Origin: Qipengyuania flava
Lineage (GTDB): Bacteria; Pseudomonadota; Alphaproteobacteria; Sphingomonadales; Sphingomonadaceae
Assembly: GCF_011762005.1 (NCBI RefSeq)
Contig: NZ_JAASQU010000001.1
Location: forward strand, 682,001 to 746,000
Direction of reading: 5' to 3'
Length of the DNA: 64,000 nt
Part shown: positions 51,893 through 61,011 of the stretch, piece after piece
Layout: every line of letters starts with the position of its first letter
How positions within the stretch are numbered: the stretch's first letter is position 1
The notes under the pieces: generated by a model
The model's input: only the letters and a program-made list of their open reading frames with translations
Database searches by the model: none
Told to the model about the DNA's origin: nothing
Position numbers and translations under genes: made by a program

Positions 51893-53410
51893 TTACGAGG
51901 GAATCGCCGCCTTGACGCGCTGCATGGCCAATGCCGCCACCAGCCAGCTCGCTGCGGCGAACAGCATGGTCCATACCGGTTCACCGGGAAAGAAGGCCTG
52001 CATGATAGAGCCCATGACGGTCGCCACCAGCAATTGCGGCACGACGACGAAGACGTTGAACAGCCCCATGTAGATGCCCAGCTTCGCTTGCGGCAGATTG
52101 CTCGCGAGAATGGCGTAGGGCATTGCGAGAATGCTGGCCCAGGCGATGCCGATGCCGACTTCGGCGAGCAGCAGCAGCGTGGCGTCGCGGACGAAAACGA
52201 ACATAAGGAACCCGCCGGCGCCAAGCGTGAGGCAGATCGAATGCGTCATCACCTGCCCGACGCGGCGGCTGAGCCATGGCAACAGCGCGAGCGCTGCCAC
52301 CGCAGCCACTGCATTGTAGACCGTGAACAGCACGTTCACCCAATTCGCGCCTTCGTTATAGGCCGCGCTGGTCGTGTCGGTGCTGCCGAACACGTATTGG
52401 GTCACCACCGGCGTGGTGTTGATCCACATGATGAACAATGCCGACCAGCTGAAGAACTGCACCAGCGCGAGCCGCTTCATCACGTCGGGCATGCCTGCGA
52501 AATCGCCGACGATGCTCGACAGCATATTGGCGCTGCGCCCCTGCCTGGCCAGCGCAATGCCAATGCCGCTGATGACGCCGTAGGCTGCCAGTAACGCGCC
52601 CAGCAGCAGGACTTCCTTCTCCAAGGCAAGCCGGTCGACCGCCAGCATCACGGCGAGGCCGGCCCCGATCCATACCGCGCCCCCTACATAGCTCTTGCTT
52701 GCCAGCGCACGAACCGGGTGCTGGGGCGCCGCTTCCTGGGCATGCGCGAAGGCGGCCTGTTGTTCGGGACTGTATTCGCGCGTGGTGACGATGGTCCACA
52801 AAACCGCACAGAAGAGCGCCAGCCCGCCACCCCAGAAGCTCCATTTTACCGTGTCGGGAATTCCGCCGTCGGCAGCGAGATTGCTTACCCCGAGCTGTTC
52901 GAGGAACCACGGGAAGATCGAACCGACCACCGCGCCTGCCCCGATGAACGCGGTTTGCACCGCATAGCCCGCTGCGTGCTGGTCGGTGTGGAGCATGTCG
53001 CCCACGAAAGCGCGAAACGGTTCCATCGAGATATTGAGCGAGGCATCGAGCAGCCACAGCATCGCCGCGGCGAACAGTAGCGGGGCACCGAAGGCCGGGC
53101 TGAGCGGCATCAGGAACAGCGCGAGCGCGGACAGGATTGCGCCGGTCAGGAAGTAGGGACGCCGACGACCGAGCCGATTCCAGGTGCGGTCGGACAAATG
53201 CCCGATGATCGGTTGGACCAGCAGCCCGGTCAGCGGTGCAGCGACCCACAGCGCGGGCAGGTCGTCGATGCTAGAACCCAGCGTCTGGAAGACGCGGCTC
53301 ATATTGGCATTCTGCAGCGCAAAGCCGATCTGGATGCCGAAGAAACCGAAGCTGATGTTCCACAGCCCCGCGAAATTCTGACGCGGCTTCTGCTGCAGCA
53401 ATTGATCCAT
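51893..53410 (-). CDS. MFS porter of the alpha-glucan locus (MalY-like)
   Basis: A 505-aa major facilitator with 12 segments (SLC45/sucrose-like branch). Characteristic are [47 protein letters not shown] (motif A) and [17 protein letters not shown]. It sits next to a LacI regulator and TonB receptor, as does the Caulobacter maltose porter MalY, so it is predicted to take maltose or maltodextrin across the inner membrane. A palindromic candidate operator lies in its promoter. A hairpin CCTCGTA/TACGAGG (51867-51900) covers the stop and may terminate it. Confidence 0.85.
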   Translation of the reverse strand: MDQLLQQKPRQNFAGLWNISFGFFGIQIGFALQNANMSRVFQTLGSSIDDLPALWVAAPLTGLLVQPIIGHLSDRTWNRLGRRRPYFLTGAILSALALFLMPLSPAFGAPLLFAAAMLWLLDASLNISMEPFRAFVGDMLHTDQHAAGYAVQTAFIGAGAVVGSIFPWFLEQLGVSNLAADGGIPDTVKWSFWGGGLALFCAVLWTIVTTREYSPEQQAAFAHAQEAAPQHPVRALASKSYVGGAVWIGAGLAVMLAVDRLALEKEVLLLGALLAAYGVISGIGIALARQGRSANMLSSIVGDFAGMPDVMKRLALVQFFSWSALFIMWINTTPVVTQYVFGSTDTTSAAYNEGANWVNVLFTVYNAVAAVAALALLPWLSRRVGQVMTHSICLTLGAGGFLMFVFVRDATLLLLAEVGIGIAWASILAMPYAILASNLPQAKLGIYMGLFNVFVVVPQLLVATVMGSIMQAFFPGEPVWTMLFAAASWLVAALAMQRVKAAIPS

Positions 53411-53502
53411 GAAAAGTCCCTCGTCCCTGTCGCAACGGATCTTGCTGCCCGTTTCGATACCACCCGCCGGGCGCTTGCATGGCTGCCGCCGCCCGCCAAG
53501 TG

Positions 53503-53516
53503 CGTATACGAATACG
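53503..53516. promoter_or_regulatory. Candidate LacI operator before the MFS gene
   Basis: CGTAT, four bases, ATACG; its first eight bases, CGTATACG, are themselves palindromic. It lies between the LacI stop (53524) and the MFS start (53410). The half-site ATACG recurs in CATACGTATG upstream of the TonB receptor. Confidence 0.5.
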
Positions 53517-53523
53517 TGCGCGG

Positions 53524-54561
53524 TCAGGCCGCTCCGCTGCTGCGGCGCACGACCAGCGTACCAGGCAGCTTGCGCGGCGGCAGGTCGCGCCCTTCGATCT
53601 GCGCGAGCAATGTCTCGACCAGCGCCTGCCCCGCCCCGCGGATGTCCTGCATCACCGTGGTGAGCGGCGGCGTGGTCAGGCTGGCGGCAGGAATATCGTC
53701 GAACCCGACAACGGCAACGTCTTCGGGGACGGTCAGGCCGGCATCGGCCAGGGCGCGCATGGCGCCGATCGCGATCAGGTCGCTGGCGGCAAAGATTGCG
53801 TCGAACCGCGCCCCGCCTTCGAGCAGTGCCTGCGCCGCGGAACGCCCCTCTTCCTCGGTCGTCAGCGCGTCGAACTGCATTGCCGGATCGGGGCCAAGAC
53901 CTGCCCCGCGTAACGCCTCGACCAATCCGCGATAACGCCCTGCGAACTCGGGATAATGGTCGTCGGCATGGCCCAGGAAAGCGATCCTGCTGCGCCCCCC
54001 CGCGATCAGATGTTCACCCGCAAGCCGCCCCGCCGCGACATTGTCGGTGCCCACCGTGACACCGCTGCTGTCGCTCGAAACCGATCCCCAGCGCGCGAAA
54101 TGCGTCCCCTGGCGCCCAAGCTGTTCCATCCGCTCGCGATATTGCGTGTAATCGCCATAGCCGAGCAGGATCAGCCCATCGGCGCGATGGCTGTCCTGGT
54201 ACTGGACGTGCCAATCGTCCTCCATTCGCTGGAACGAGATCAGCAGGTCGAGCCCCCGGTCCGCGCACGCGCGCGTGATCGACCCGAGCATCGCCAGGAA
54301 GAACGGATTGATCATGCTTTCGTCGGGAGTCGGGTCTTCGAAGAACAACAGTGCTATCGTGTTCGAGCGCTGGCTACGCAGCGACGACGCGTTCTTGTCG
54401 ACCGTGTAATTGAGGTCGCGGGCAATTTGTTCGATCCTGGCGCGCGTCTTGGCGCTGACTGCCTTGTCCCCACGCAGAGCACGGCTGACGGTCGGCTGCG
54501 AAACCCCCGCGGCGTAAGCAATGTCGAAACTGGTCGGTCGACCCGTCGGCTTGCGACCCAT
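53524..54561 (-). CDS. LacI-family repressor of the glucan locus (MalI-like)
   Basis: A 345-aa LacI/GalR regulator. The DNA-binding head reads PTSFDIAYAAGVSQPTVSRALRGD with hinge ARDLNYTVDKNASSLR; the periplasmic-binding-like domain has DGLILLGYGDY and FDAIFAASDLIAIGAMRAL. The start at 54561 is ATG; a GTG one codon earlier is possible. It lies between the MFS gene and the TonB receptor, so it probably controls both sides through CGTAT/ATACG sites, with maltose or a derivative as inducer. These last points are inference. Confidence 0.9.
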   Translation of the reverse strand: MGRKPTGRPTSFDIAYAAGVSQPTVSRALRGDKAVSAKTRARIEQIARDLNYTVDKNASSLRSQRSNTIALLFFEDPTPDESMINPFFLAMLGSITRACADRGLDLLISFQRMEDDWHVQYQDSHRADGLILLGYGDYTQYRERMEQLGRQGTHFARWGSVSSDSSGVTVGTDNVAAGRLAGEHLIAGGRSRIAFLGHADDHYPEFAGRYRGLVEALRGAGLGPDPAMQFDALTTEEEGRSAAQALLEGGARFDAIFAASDLIAIGAMRALADAGLTVPEDVAVVGFDDIPAASLTTPPLTTVMQDIRGAGQALVETLLAQIEGRDLPPRKLPGTLVVRRSSGAA

Positions 54562-54865
54562 CACGCGTCTCCTGTGCCGGGTCGCCCCGGGTACTCTCCC
54601 AAGCTTGCATAGAAAGCCGGCGGCGGTCAGGCAACGCCGAGTCTCTGAAAGGCGCAGGAAACCGGCGGTCCTGTGGCACTATTGCAAATATGCATCGCGC
54701 ACAGTTGCAGCGCAACAACATACGTATGCTCTCTTCCGCAGGCTGCAGCGAGCGACCTATGCGGCGCTCAGATCGGACGCTGCAGGGACGCGGCATCCGA
54801 AGGGACTAAAGAATTCTGCCCAGGCAACCGCAAAGGGTTCCGGGCCACTTGGGGAGTGCATTGAA
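54562..54865. promoter_or_regulatory. Divergent promoter between the LacI gene and the TonB receptor
   Basis: A 304-base gene-free stretch. It holds two inverted repeats close together: GTTGC-AGC-GCAAC (54704-54716) and the perfect palindrome CATACGTATG (54719-54728). The latter shares the ATACG half-site with the MFS operator. A GGGGAG ribosome site lies at 54851-54856. No RNA gene or small ORF is evident in it. Confidence 0.55.
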
Positions 54866-57559
54866 ATGGCAATTCGCAGCAAGCTTTCTGCAACCGTCAG
54901 CCTGTCGGCATGTGCGGTCGCCCTGACCGGTTTGGCGACGCCCGCCTGGGCGCAGGACGCCGAAGAGGCGGCCGATGAGGGCGATGTAATCATCGTCTCG
55001 GGCTATCGCGCCTCGCTGGAAAGCGCGATCGCGGAAAAGCGCGAAAAGGACCAGATCATCGAATCGGTCTCGAGCGAGGACATCGGCAAGCTCCCCGACG
55101 CCTCGATCGGTGAATCGATCGCCCGCCTTCCCGGCCTGACCTCGCAGCGTATCTCCGGCCGTGCCGGTTACATTTCGGTCCGTGGCTTCGGCCCCGACTT
55201 CTCGAGCACGCTGCTCAACGGCCGCCAGCAGACGTCGACCAACGACAACCGCGGCATCGAGTTCGACCAGTACCCTTCCGAAGTCGTGAGCTCGGTCGAT
55301 GTGTACAAGTCGCCATCGGCCGACCTCGTCGGACAGGGGCTCGTCGGCACCATCGACATCCGCACCATCCGCCCGCTCGAAAAGGGCGAGCAGGTCATCG
55401 CCTTCGGGGCCCGCGGGGTCTATGCCGATCTCGGCAAGCTCAACAGCGGTTCGGACGACCTCGGCTACCGCGTCTTCGGGACCTATGTCGACCAGTTCCT
55501 CGGCGACACCGTCGGGCTTGCGCTTTCGGTCGCCTATTCCGAAGAGCCCTACCAGACCGAGGAATTCGAAGCCTGGGGCTACGCTGATGGTCCGGACGGC
55601 GACAAGATCGTCGGCGGCGTGAAGCCGTTCGTGACTTCGTCCAACCTCAAGCGGCTCGGCATCAACGGCACCGTGCAATACGAGGCATCGCCCTCGACCA
55701 TGCTGACGCTCGATGGCTTCTATTCGGATTTCGATGACACCAACATCAAGCGTGGCATCGAAATCCCGCTGGCATGGTCGGGCGCCGCGCTTTCGCCCAC
55801 CGGGCTTGAATCGACCGACGGCGTGATCACCGGCGGCACCTTCTCGGGCGTCGAGGCCGTGGTCAACAACCACAATTACGTACGCAAGGCGAAGCTCTAT
55901 TCGGGTGGCCTCAATGTCGAACACGAAGGTGAAGACGGCTGGAACGTCAATGCCGACATCAGCTTCTCGCGCACCGACCGCAACGAGCTGATCCTCGAAT
56001 CGAACGCCGGCACTGCGCCCGGCGGCGGCACCGGCGCAACCGATACGCTGACCTTCCGCTCGACCCCCAGCGGCACCTTCTTCACCGACCAGGTGCTCGA
56101 CTACAGCGACCCGACGCTGATCCAGCTGACCGACCCGCTCGGCTGGGGCGGCGGCGCACCGGGCGGCCGCCAGCACGGCTATTACAACGACCGGATCGTC
56201 GAAGACGAATTGTGGCAGTTCCAGGCCGACATCGAGAAGGAACTCGACGGCGGCTTCCTCAGCTCGGTCCAGGCCGGTTTCGATTACGTGACCCGCAGCA
56301 AGTCGCTGGTTCCCGACGAATACTTCCTGCAGCTTTCGGGTGATCGCCTGCAGGCTCAGGTACCCAGCCAGTACCTGCTCTCGCCGACCAATCTCGACTA
56401 TCTCGGCCTCGGCCCGATGGTCAGCTACAACCCGCTCGACCTGCTGGAGGGTGGCGAATACGTCATCGTCCCGAACACCGCAGAAGACGTGTTGTTCAAG
56501 ACGTTCTCGATCGACGAGGACATCATGACCTTCTTCGTCCAGGGCAACATCGAGAGCGATTTCGGCAACGCGCTGCTCACCGGCAACTTCGGCGTCCAGG
56601 CGATCCATACCGACCAGAGCTCGACCGGCTTCGTTAACACCGGTGCCGCACAGGGCATCATCGAGCGCACGATCGGCGACAATTACTGGGACATCCTGCC
56701 CAGCCTCAACCTGTCGCTGCGCTTCGACAGCGATTTCGTGATCCGCTTTGCCGCAGCCCGCGAAATCCAGCGCCCGCGTCTCGACGACATGCGCGTCAAT
56801 TTCAGCTACGGCGTCGACCCGATCGAGCGCATCGTGACCGGTTCAGGCGGCAACCCTTCGCTGCGCCCCTACCGTGCTACCGCATTCGATCTCAACTTCG
56901 AGAAGTACTTCGGCAACAAGGGCTATCTCGCGGCGCAGCTGTTTTACAAGAAGCTGCACAACTACATTTACACGGCAGAATTCCCGTTCGATTACAGCAG
57001 CTACCCCGTCGTCGATCCAGGCTACGCCTTCAGCTACCAGGGTCGCATCAGCGCTCCGATCAATGGCGATGGTGGCGAGATCTACGGGATCGAGGCAGCC
57101 GGTACGCTGCCGTTCGAGACCTTCGTCTCCGCGCTTGAGGGCTTCGGCGTGACCGGCGGCGTCAGTTACACCAAGTCGAAGATCCAGCCCGACCCGAACA
57201 CGCCGGCATCGGACATCCCCGGCTATTCGCGCTGGGTCGCCAACGGCACGGCCTATTTCGAGAAGGGTGGCTTCTCGGTCCGCGGCTCGATGCGCTACCG
57301 TTCGACCTTCCTCGGCGATTTCTCTGGCTTCGGCGCGAACCGCGTGCGGCGCCGGGCGAAGGCAGAGACGATCATCGACGCGCAGATCGGCTACGATTTC
57401 CAGTCCGACAGTGCGCTCGAAGGCCTCTCGCTCTTCATCCAGGGCTTCAACCTGACGAACGAGCCCTTCGTCGCAATCAATCCGGGCGAACCGCTGCAGG
57501 TGATGAACTACCAGAACTACGGGCGCCGCTTCATGGGCGGCTTCACCTACAAGTTCTGA
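54866..57559 (+). CDS. TonB-dependent receptor of the glucan locus (MalA-like)
   Basis: An 897-aa outer-membrane receptor. Signal peptide ends at about residue 29 (AWA-Q). A TonB-box-like segment DVIIVSGYR follows, then the plug domain (about 60-180, KLPDASIGESIARLPGLTSQR, SVDVYKSPSADLVGQGLVGTID) and a 22-strand barrel that ends in GGFTYKF, with the terminal Phe. The plug belongs to the TBDT group found with carbohydrate genes. Neighbours suggest maltodextrin uptake across the outer membrane. Start ATG 54866 follows GGGGAG by 9 bases; the longer frame would cross the regulatory region. Confidence 0.9.
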   Translation: MAIRSKLSATVSLSACAVALTGLATPAWAQDAEEAADEGDVIIVSGYRASLESAIAEKREKDQIIESVSSEDIGKLPDASIGESIARLPGLTSQRISGRAGYISVRGFGPDFSSTLLNGRQQTSTNDNRGIEFDQYPSEVVSSVDVYKSPSADLVGQGLVGTIDIRTIRPLEKGEQVIAFGARGVYADLGKLNSGSDDLGYRVFGTYVDQFLGDTVGLALSVAYSEEPYQTEEFEAWGYADGPDGDKIVGGVKPFVTSSNLKRLGINGTVQYEASPSTMLTLDGFYSDFDDTNIKRGIEIPLAWSGAALSPTGLESTDGVITGGTFSGVEAVVNNHNYVRKAKLYSGGLNVEHEGEDGWNVNADISFSRTDRNELILESNAGTAPGGGTGATDTLTFRSTPSGTFFTDQVLDYSDPTLIQLTDPLGWGGGAPGGRQHGYYNDRIVEDELWQFQADIEKELDGGFLSSVQAGFDYVTRSKSLVPDEYFLQLSGDRLQAQVPSQYLLSPTNLDYLGLGPMVSYNPLDLLEGGEYVIVPNTAEDVLFKTFSIDEDIMTFFVQGNIESDFGNALLTGNFGVQAIHTDQSSTGFVNTGAAQGIIERTIGDNYWDILPSLNLSLRFDSDFVIRFAAAREIQRPRLDDMRVNFSYGVDPIERIVTGSGGNPSLRPYRATAFDLNFEKYFGNKGYLAAQLFYKKLHNYIYTAEFPFDYSSYPVVDPGYAFSYQGRISAPINGDGGEIYGIEAAGTLPFETFVSALEGFGVTGGVSYTKSKIQPDPNTPASDIPGYSRWVANGTAYFEKGGFSVRGSMRYRSTFLGDFSGFGANRVRRRAKAETIIDAQIGYDFQSDSALEGLSLFIQGFNLTNEPFVAINPGEPLQVMNYQNYGRRFMGGFTYKF

Positions 57560-57628
57560 TCCCCGGGTCGTCATTCCCCGGTGCGCACAGTACCGGGGAA
57601 TTCCCGAACCTTTCGTGGGGGATAGGTG

Positions 57629-59182
57629 ATGGCTGAGCAACCGCAATCCAACCGTGCCCGCAGTCCGCGGCCGGGCCATCGCATCGTCATTGTCGGCGGC
57701 GGTACGGCCGGATGGATGACTGCCGCTGCGCTGTCGCGCTTCTGCGGTCGCGACTGGGGGATCACGCTGGTCGAATCCGACGCGATCGGCACGGTCGGCG
57801 TAGGCGAGGCCACCATCCCGATGATCCGCAACTTCAACGCGGCGCTCGGGATCGACGAAGCCGAATTCATCGCCGCCACCAATGGTACCTACAAGCTGGG
57901 CATCGAGTTTGTCGGCTGGGGAGCGCCCGAAAGCCGCTATCTCCACGCTTTCGGGCTGGTCGGGCGCGGGCTCGGCCTGCTGCCCTTCCAGCATTACTGG
58001 CTGCGCGCACGTGCCGAAGGATTCGGCGGCCCGATCGGCGACTACGTGTTGAATGCAATCGCCTGTCGCGAAGAACGCTTTGCCCATGTCGAGCGCCAGC
58101 CGGGCAGCGCCTTGCCCCCGATGCCGTTCGCCTATCATTTCGATGCGGGGCTCTACGCCGCCTTTCTGCGGCGGTATGCGGAGACGCGTGGCGTCCTGCG
58201 CGAGGAAGGACGCATCGACCACGTCGAAACACGGGCCGACGGAGGTGACATCGCCTCGGTCCGCATCGACGGCGGACGCGTCGTCGAGGGCGATCTGTTC
58301 ATCGATTGCTCGGGCTTTCGCGGCCTGCTGATCGAGGACACGCTTCAGACCGGATGGACCGACTGGTCGCACTGGCTGCCATGCGATCGGGCCATTGCCG
58401 TACCGTGCGAACCGAGCGAGCCATCGCTTCCCTACACGAGGTCCACCGCCCGCGAAGCCGGCTGGCAATGGCGCATCCCGCTGCAGAACCGCATCGGCAA
58501 TGGCCACGTGTTCAGTTCCGCGCATATGAGTGAGGACGCCGCACAAGAAGCGCTGCTCGCCAACCTCGACGGCGAACCCACAGCCGAACCGCGGTTGCTG
58601 CGCTTCACCACCGGGATGCGCAAACAGGCATGGAACCGCAATGTCGTAGCGATCGGGCTGTCATCGGGTTTTCTCGAACCGCTTGAATCGACCAGCATTC
58701 ATCTGATCCAGACGGGGATCAACCGGTTGCTGGACTACCTTCCCGTATCCGGGTTCGGCTCGCGCGACCGCGAAAACTTCAACCGCCGCACAGCCTTTGA
58801 GATGAAACGCATCCGCGATTTCATCATCCTGCATTATCACGCCAATGGACGCGAAGGTCAGCCGTTCTGGGATATGCTTCGCACCATGGCGGTTCCCGAC
58901 ACGCTGGCGGAAAAGATCGAGATGTTCCGTGCCGGCGGGAAAGTCGTGCGCGACCAGGACGAGCTCTTCGACGTGCCCGGTTGGGTGCAGGTGATGCTTG
59001 GTCAGGGCGTCGAACCGCAAGGCTGGCACCCGCTCGCGGACGAACTTCCGCGTGACCAGCTCGAGCAATTCCTCGCGACGGTGAAGAGCGCCTACGAGCG
59101 CGACGTCGCACGCATGCCATCCCATCAGGATTATGTCCGCCGGCTCGCCGACCAGGCTCGCCGCAAACTGGAAACCGCATAA
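57629..59182 (+). CDS. FAD-dependent tryptophan halogenase-like enzyme of the glucan locus
   Basis: A 517-aa halogenase-family protein with GGGTAGW (residues 23-29), K89 in YKLGIEF, WQWRIPLQ and FLEPLESTSIHL, so all hallmark residues are present. The body matches the intact halogenase at 31931-33451. It lies between a TonB receptor and two GH13 genes and overlaps the first one by a single base (59182), so it is translated with them. The association of such proteins with TonB/glycan loci is recurrent in proteobacteria, yet no substrate in this setting is known to me. GTG at 57626 is an alternative start. Confidence 0.85.
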   Translation: MAEQPQSNRARSPRPGHRIVIVGGGTAGWMTAAALSRFCGRDWGITLVESDAIGTVGVGEATIPMIRNFNAALGIDEAEFIAATNGTYKLGIEFVGWGAPESRYLHAFGLVGRGLGLLPFQHYWLRARAEGFGGPIGDYVLNAIACREERFAHVERQPGSALPPMPFAYHFDAGLYAAFLRRYAETRGVLREEGRIDHVETRADGGDIASVRIDGGRVVEGDLFIDCSGFRGLLIEDTLQTGWTDWSHWLPCDRAIAVPCEPSEPSLPYTRSTAREAGWQWRIPLQNRIGNGHVFSSAHMSEDAAQEALLANLDGEPTAEPRLLRFTTGMRKQAWNRNVVAIGLSSGFLEPLESTSIHLIQTGINRLLDYLPVSGFGSRDRENFNRRTAFEMKRIRDFIILHYHANGREGQPFWDMLRTMAVPDTLAEKIEMFRAGGKVVRDQDELFDVPGWVQVMLGQGVEPQGWHPLADELPRDQLEQFLATVKSAYERDVARMPSHQDYVRRLADQARRKLETA

Positions 59183-61011
59183 TGATACGACCTGCCCTCC
59201 CCCTCATCGCCCTCGGCCTCGCAGGGGTTGTCCATGCGCAACCGCAAGATGGCGATGCGGAAGCCCACTTCCGCGAGCGCCTGCCCAGCGAGGAGATTGT
59301 CTATTTCGTCCTGCCCGACCGGTTCGAGAACGGCGACCGCGCTAACGACAAGGGCGGCTTCAAAGGTGACCGGCTAGCGCATGGGTTCGATCCCGAACAC
59401 AAGGGTTTCTTCCATGGCGGCGACCTCAAGGGTCTGACCGCGCGACTCGACTATCTCCAACAGTTGGGCGTAACCGCGATCTGGTTCGCTCCGATCTTCC
59501 AGAACAAGCCCGTACAGGGCGACCCGGGCTCCGAGAGCGCTGGCTATCACGGCTATTGGGTGACCGATTTCACCCGGCCCGACAGCCATTTCGGAACGCG
59601 TACCGAGTTCAAGGCCTTCGTCGAAGCGGCGCACGCCCGCGGGATGAAGGTCTATATGGACATCATCACCAACCACACAGCCGATGTCATCCGCTATGCC
59701 GAGGGTGACGAGACCGGCTACGTTTATCGCAGCCGCGGCGACTATCCCTATTCGCGAAAGGGCGGTATCGGGGGCGAGCCGATCAATCCCGGCTTCATGG
59801 GCGATGCCGACCGCAGCGCCGAGAATTTCGCTCGGCTGAGCGATCCGTCCTATGCCTACACACCCGTAGTCCCCAAGGCGGAAGCCGAGATCAAGGTTCC
59901 CGCCTGGCTCAACGACCCGATCTATTACCACAATCGCGGCGACACGACCTTCAGTGGCGAAAGCAGCCGGTTCGGCGATTTCGTGGGGCTCGACGATCTC
60001 TACACCGAGCATCCGCGCGTGGTCGAAGGAATGATCGACATTTACGCGGCATGGATCCGCGACTTCGGCATCGACGGTTTCCGCGTCGACACAGCGCGGC
60101 ATGTGAACCCCGAATTCTGGCAGGCCTTCGTTCCCGCCATGCTCGAAACTGCGCGCGAAGCGGGCATTCCCAACTTCCACATCTTCGGCGAGGTCTACCG
60201 CGATAGTTCGGACAATGGCTATATCGCGCAGTACACGCGCCGTGACGGATTTCCCGCAGTGCTCGATTTCGCTTTCGCTCAGGCGATCCGCGAAACCGTG
60301 GCACAGGGCAAGGGAACGCATGTCCTCAACGAACTGTTCGACGGCGACGTGCTTTACGAGGGCGGTGAGGAAGCCGCGCTCGGCATGCCGACATTCCTCG
60401 GCAATCACGACATGGGTCGCTTCTCGACGATCGTGAAATGGGACCGGCCCGAGATCGGCCAGGAAGAGCTGCTTGCGCGCGTCAAGCTTGGTCATGCAAT
60501 GCTGCTGACACTGCGCGGCAGCCCGGTGGTCTACTACGGCGACGAACAGGGATTCGTCGGCGACGGCAACGACCAGGCGGCGCGCGAAGACATGTTCGCT
60601 TCGCAGACCGCCAGCTACAACGACAACGCCCTGATCGGCACCGACGCGACGACTGCGCAGAGCAATTTCGACGCCGCGCATCCGCTGTACGAGCAGATCG
60701 CCGGACTCTCGGCGGTTCGTCGCGCGCATCCCGCACTGTCGCGCGGACGCCAGATGGTGCGCCACTATGGCGACAAGGAAGGAATTTTCGCGGTAAGCCG
60801 CTTCGACCCGGAAACCGGCGGCGAATATCTGTTGGCCTTCAACACGGCCGATCAGTCGCAGGAAGCGAATGTTCTGGTCGGCTACGATGCGCGCAGCTTC
60901 GAAACGCTTGCAGGCGATTGCCCTGCCGCCGTTGCCGCACCGGGGAGCGCACCGCTCGCCCTACCCGCCTTCGGTTGGGCGATATGCCGCGTGGCGGAGA
61001 TCGCCGAATGA
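59182..61011 (+). CDS. Periplasmic GH13 alpha-amylase-like glycosidase
   Basis: A 609-aa glycoside hydrolase with a signal peptide (MIRPALPLIALGLAGVVHA). The GH13 barrel has all four conserved regions: IITNHTADV, DGFRVDTARHV (nucleophile D303), FGEVY (acid/base E337) and FLGNHD (D410). It should cut alpha-1,4 glucans in the periplasm. Its start overlaps the halogenase stop (TAATG) and its stop overlaps the next gene (ATGA), so it is in the middle of a translationally coupled operon. Confidence 0.92.
   Translation: MIRPALPLIALGLAGVVHAQPQDGDAEAHFRERLPSEEIVYFVLPDRFENGDRANDKGGFKGDRLAHGFDPEHKGFFHGGDLKGLTARLDYLQQLGVTAIWFAPIFQNKPVQGDPGSESAGYHGYWVTDFTRPDSHFGTRTEFKAFVEAAHARGMKVYMDIITNHTADVIRYAEGDETGYVYRSRGDYPYSRKGGIGGEPINPGFMGDADRSAENFARLSDPSYAYTPVVPKAEAEIKVPAWLNDPIYYHNRGDTTFSGESSRFGDFVGLDDLYTEHPRVVEGMIDIYAAWIRDFGIDGFRVDTARHVNPEFWQAFVPAMLETAREAGIPNFHIFGEVYRDSSDNGYIAQYTRRDGFPAVLDFAFAQAIRETVAQGKGTHVLNELFDGDVLYEGGEEAALGMPTFLGNHDMGRFSTIVKWDRPEIGQEELLARVKLGHAMLLTLRGSPVVYYGDEQGFVGDGNDQAAREDMFASQTASYNDNALIGTDATTAQSNFDAAHPLYEQIAGLSAVRRAHPALSRGRQMVRHYGDKEGIFAVSRFDPETGGEYLLAFNTADQSQEANVLVGYDARSFETLAGDCPAAVAAPGSAPLALPAFGWAICRVAEIAE

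Noticed and set aside
54806-56608. 600-aa open frame antisense to the TonB receptor
   Set aside because: Composition and position are those of a shadow; the receptor frame is supported by plug and barrel motifs.
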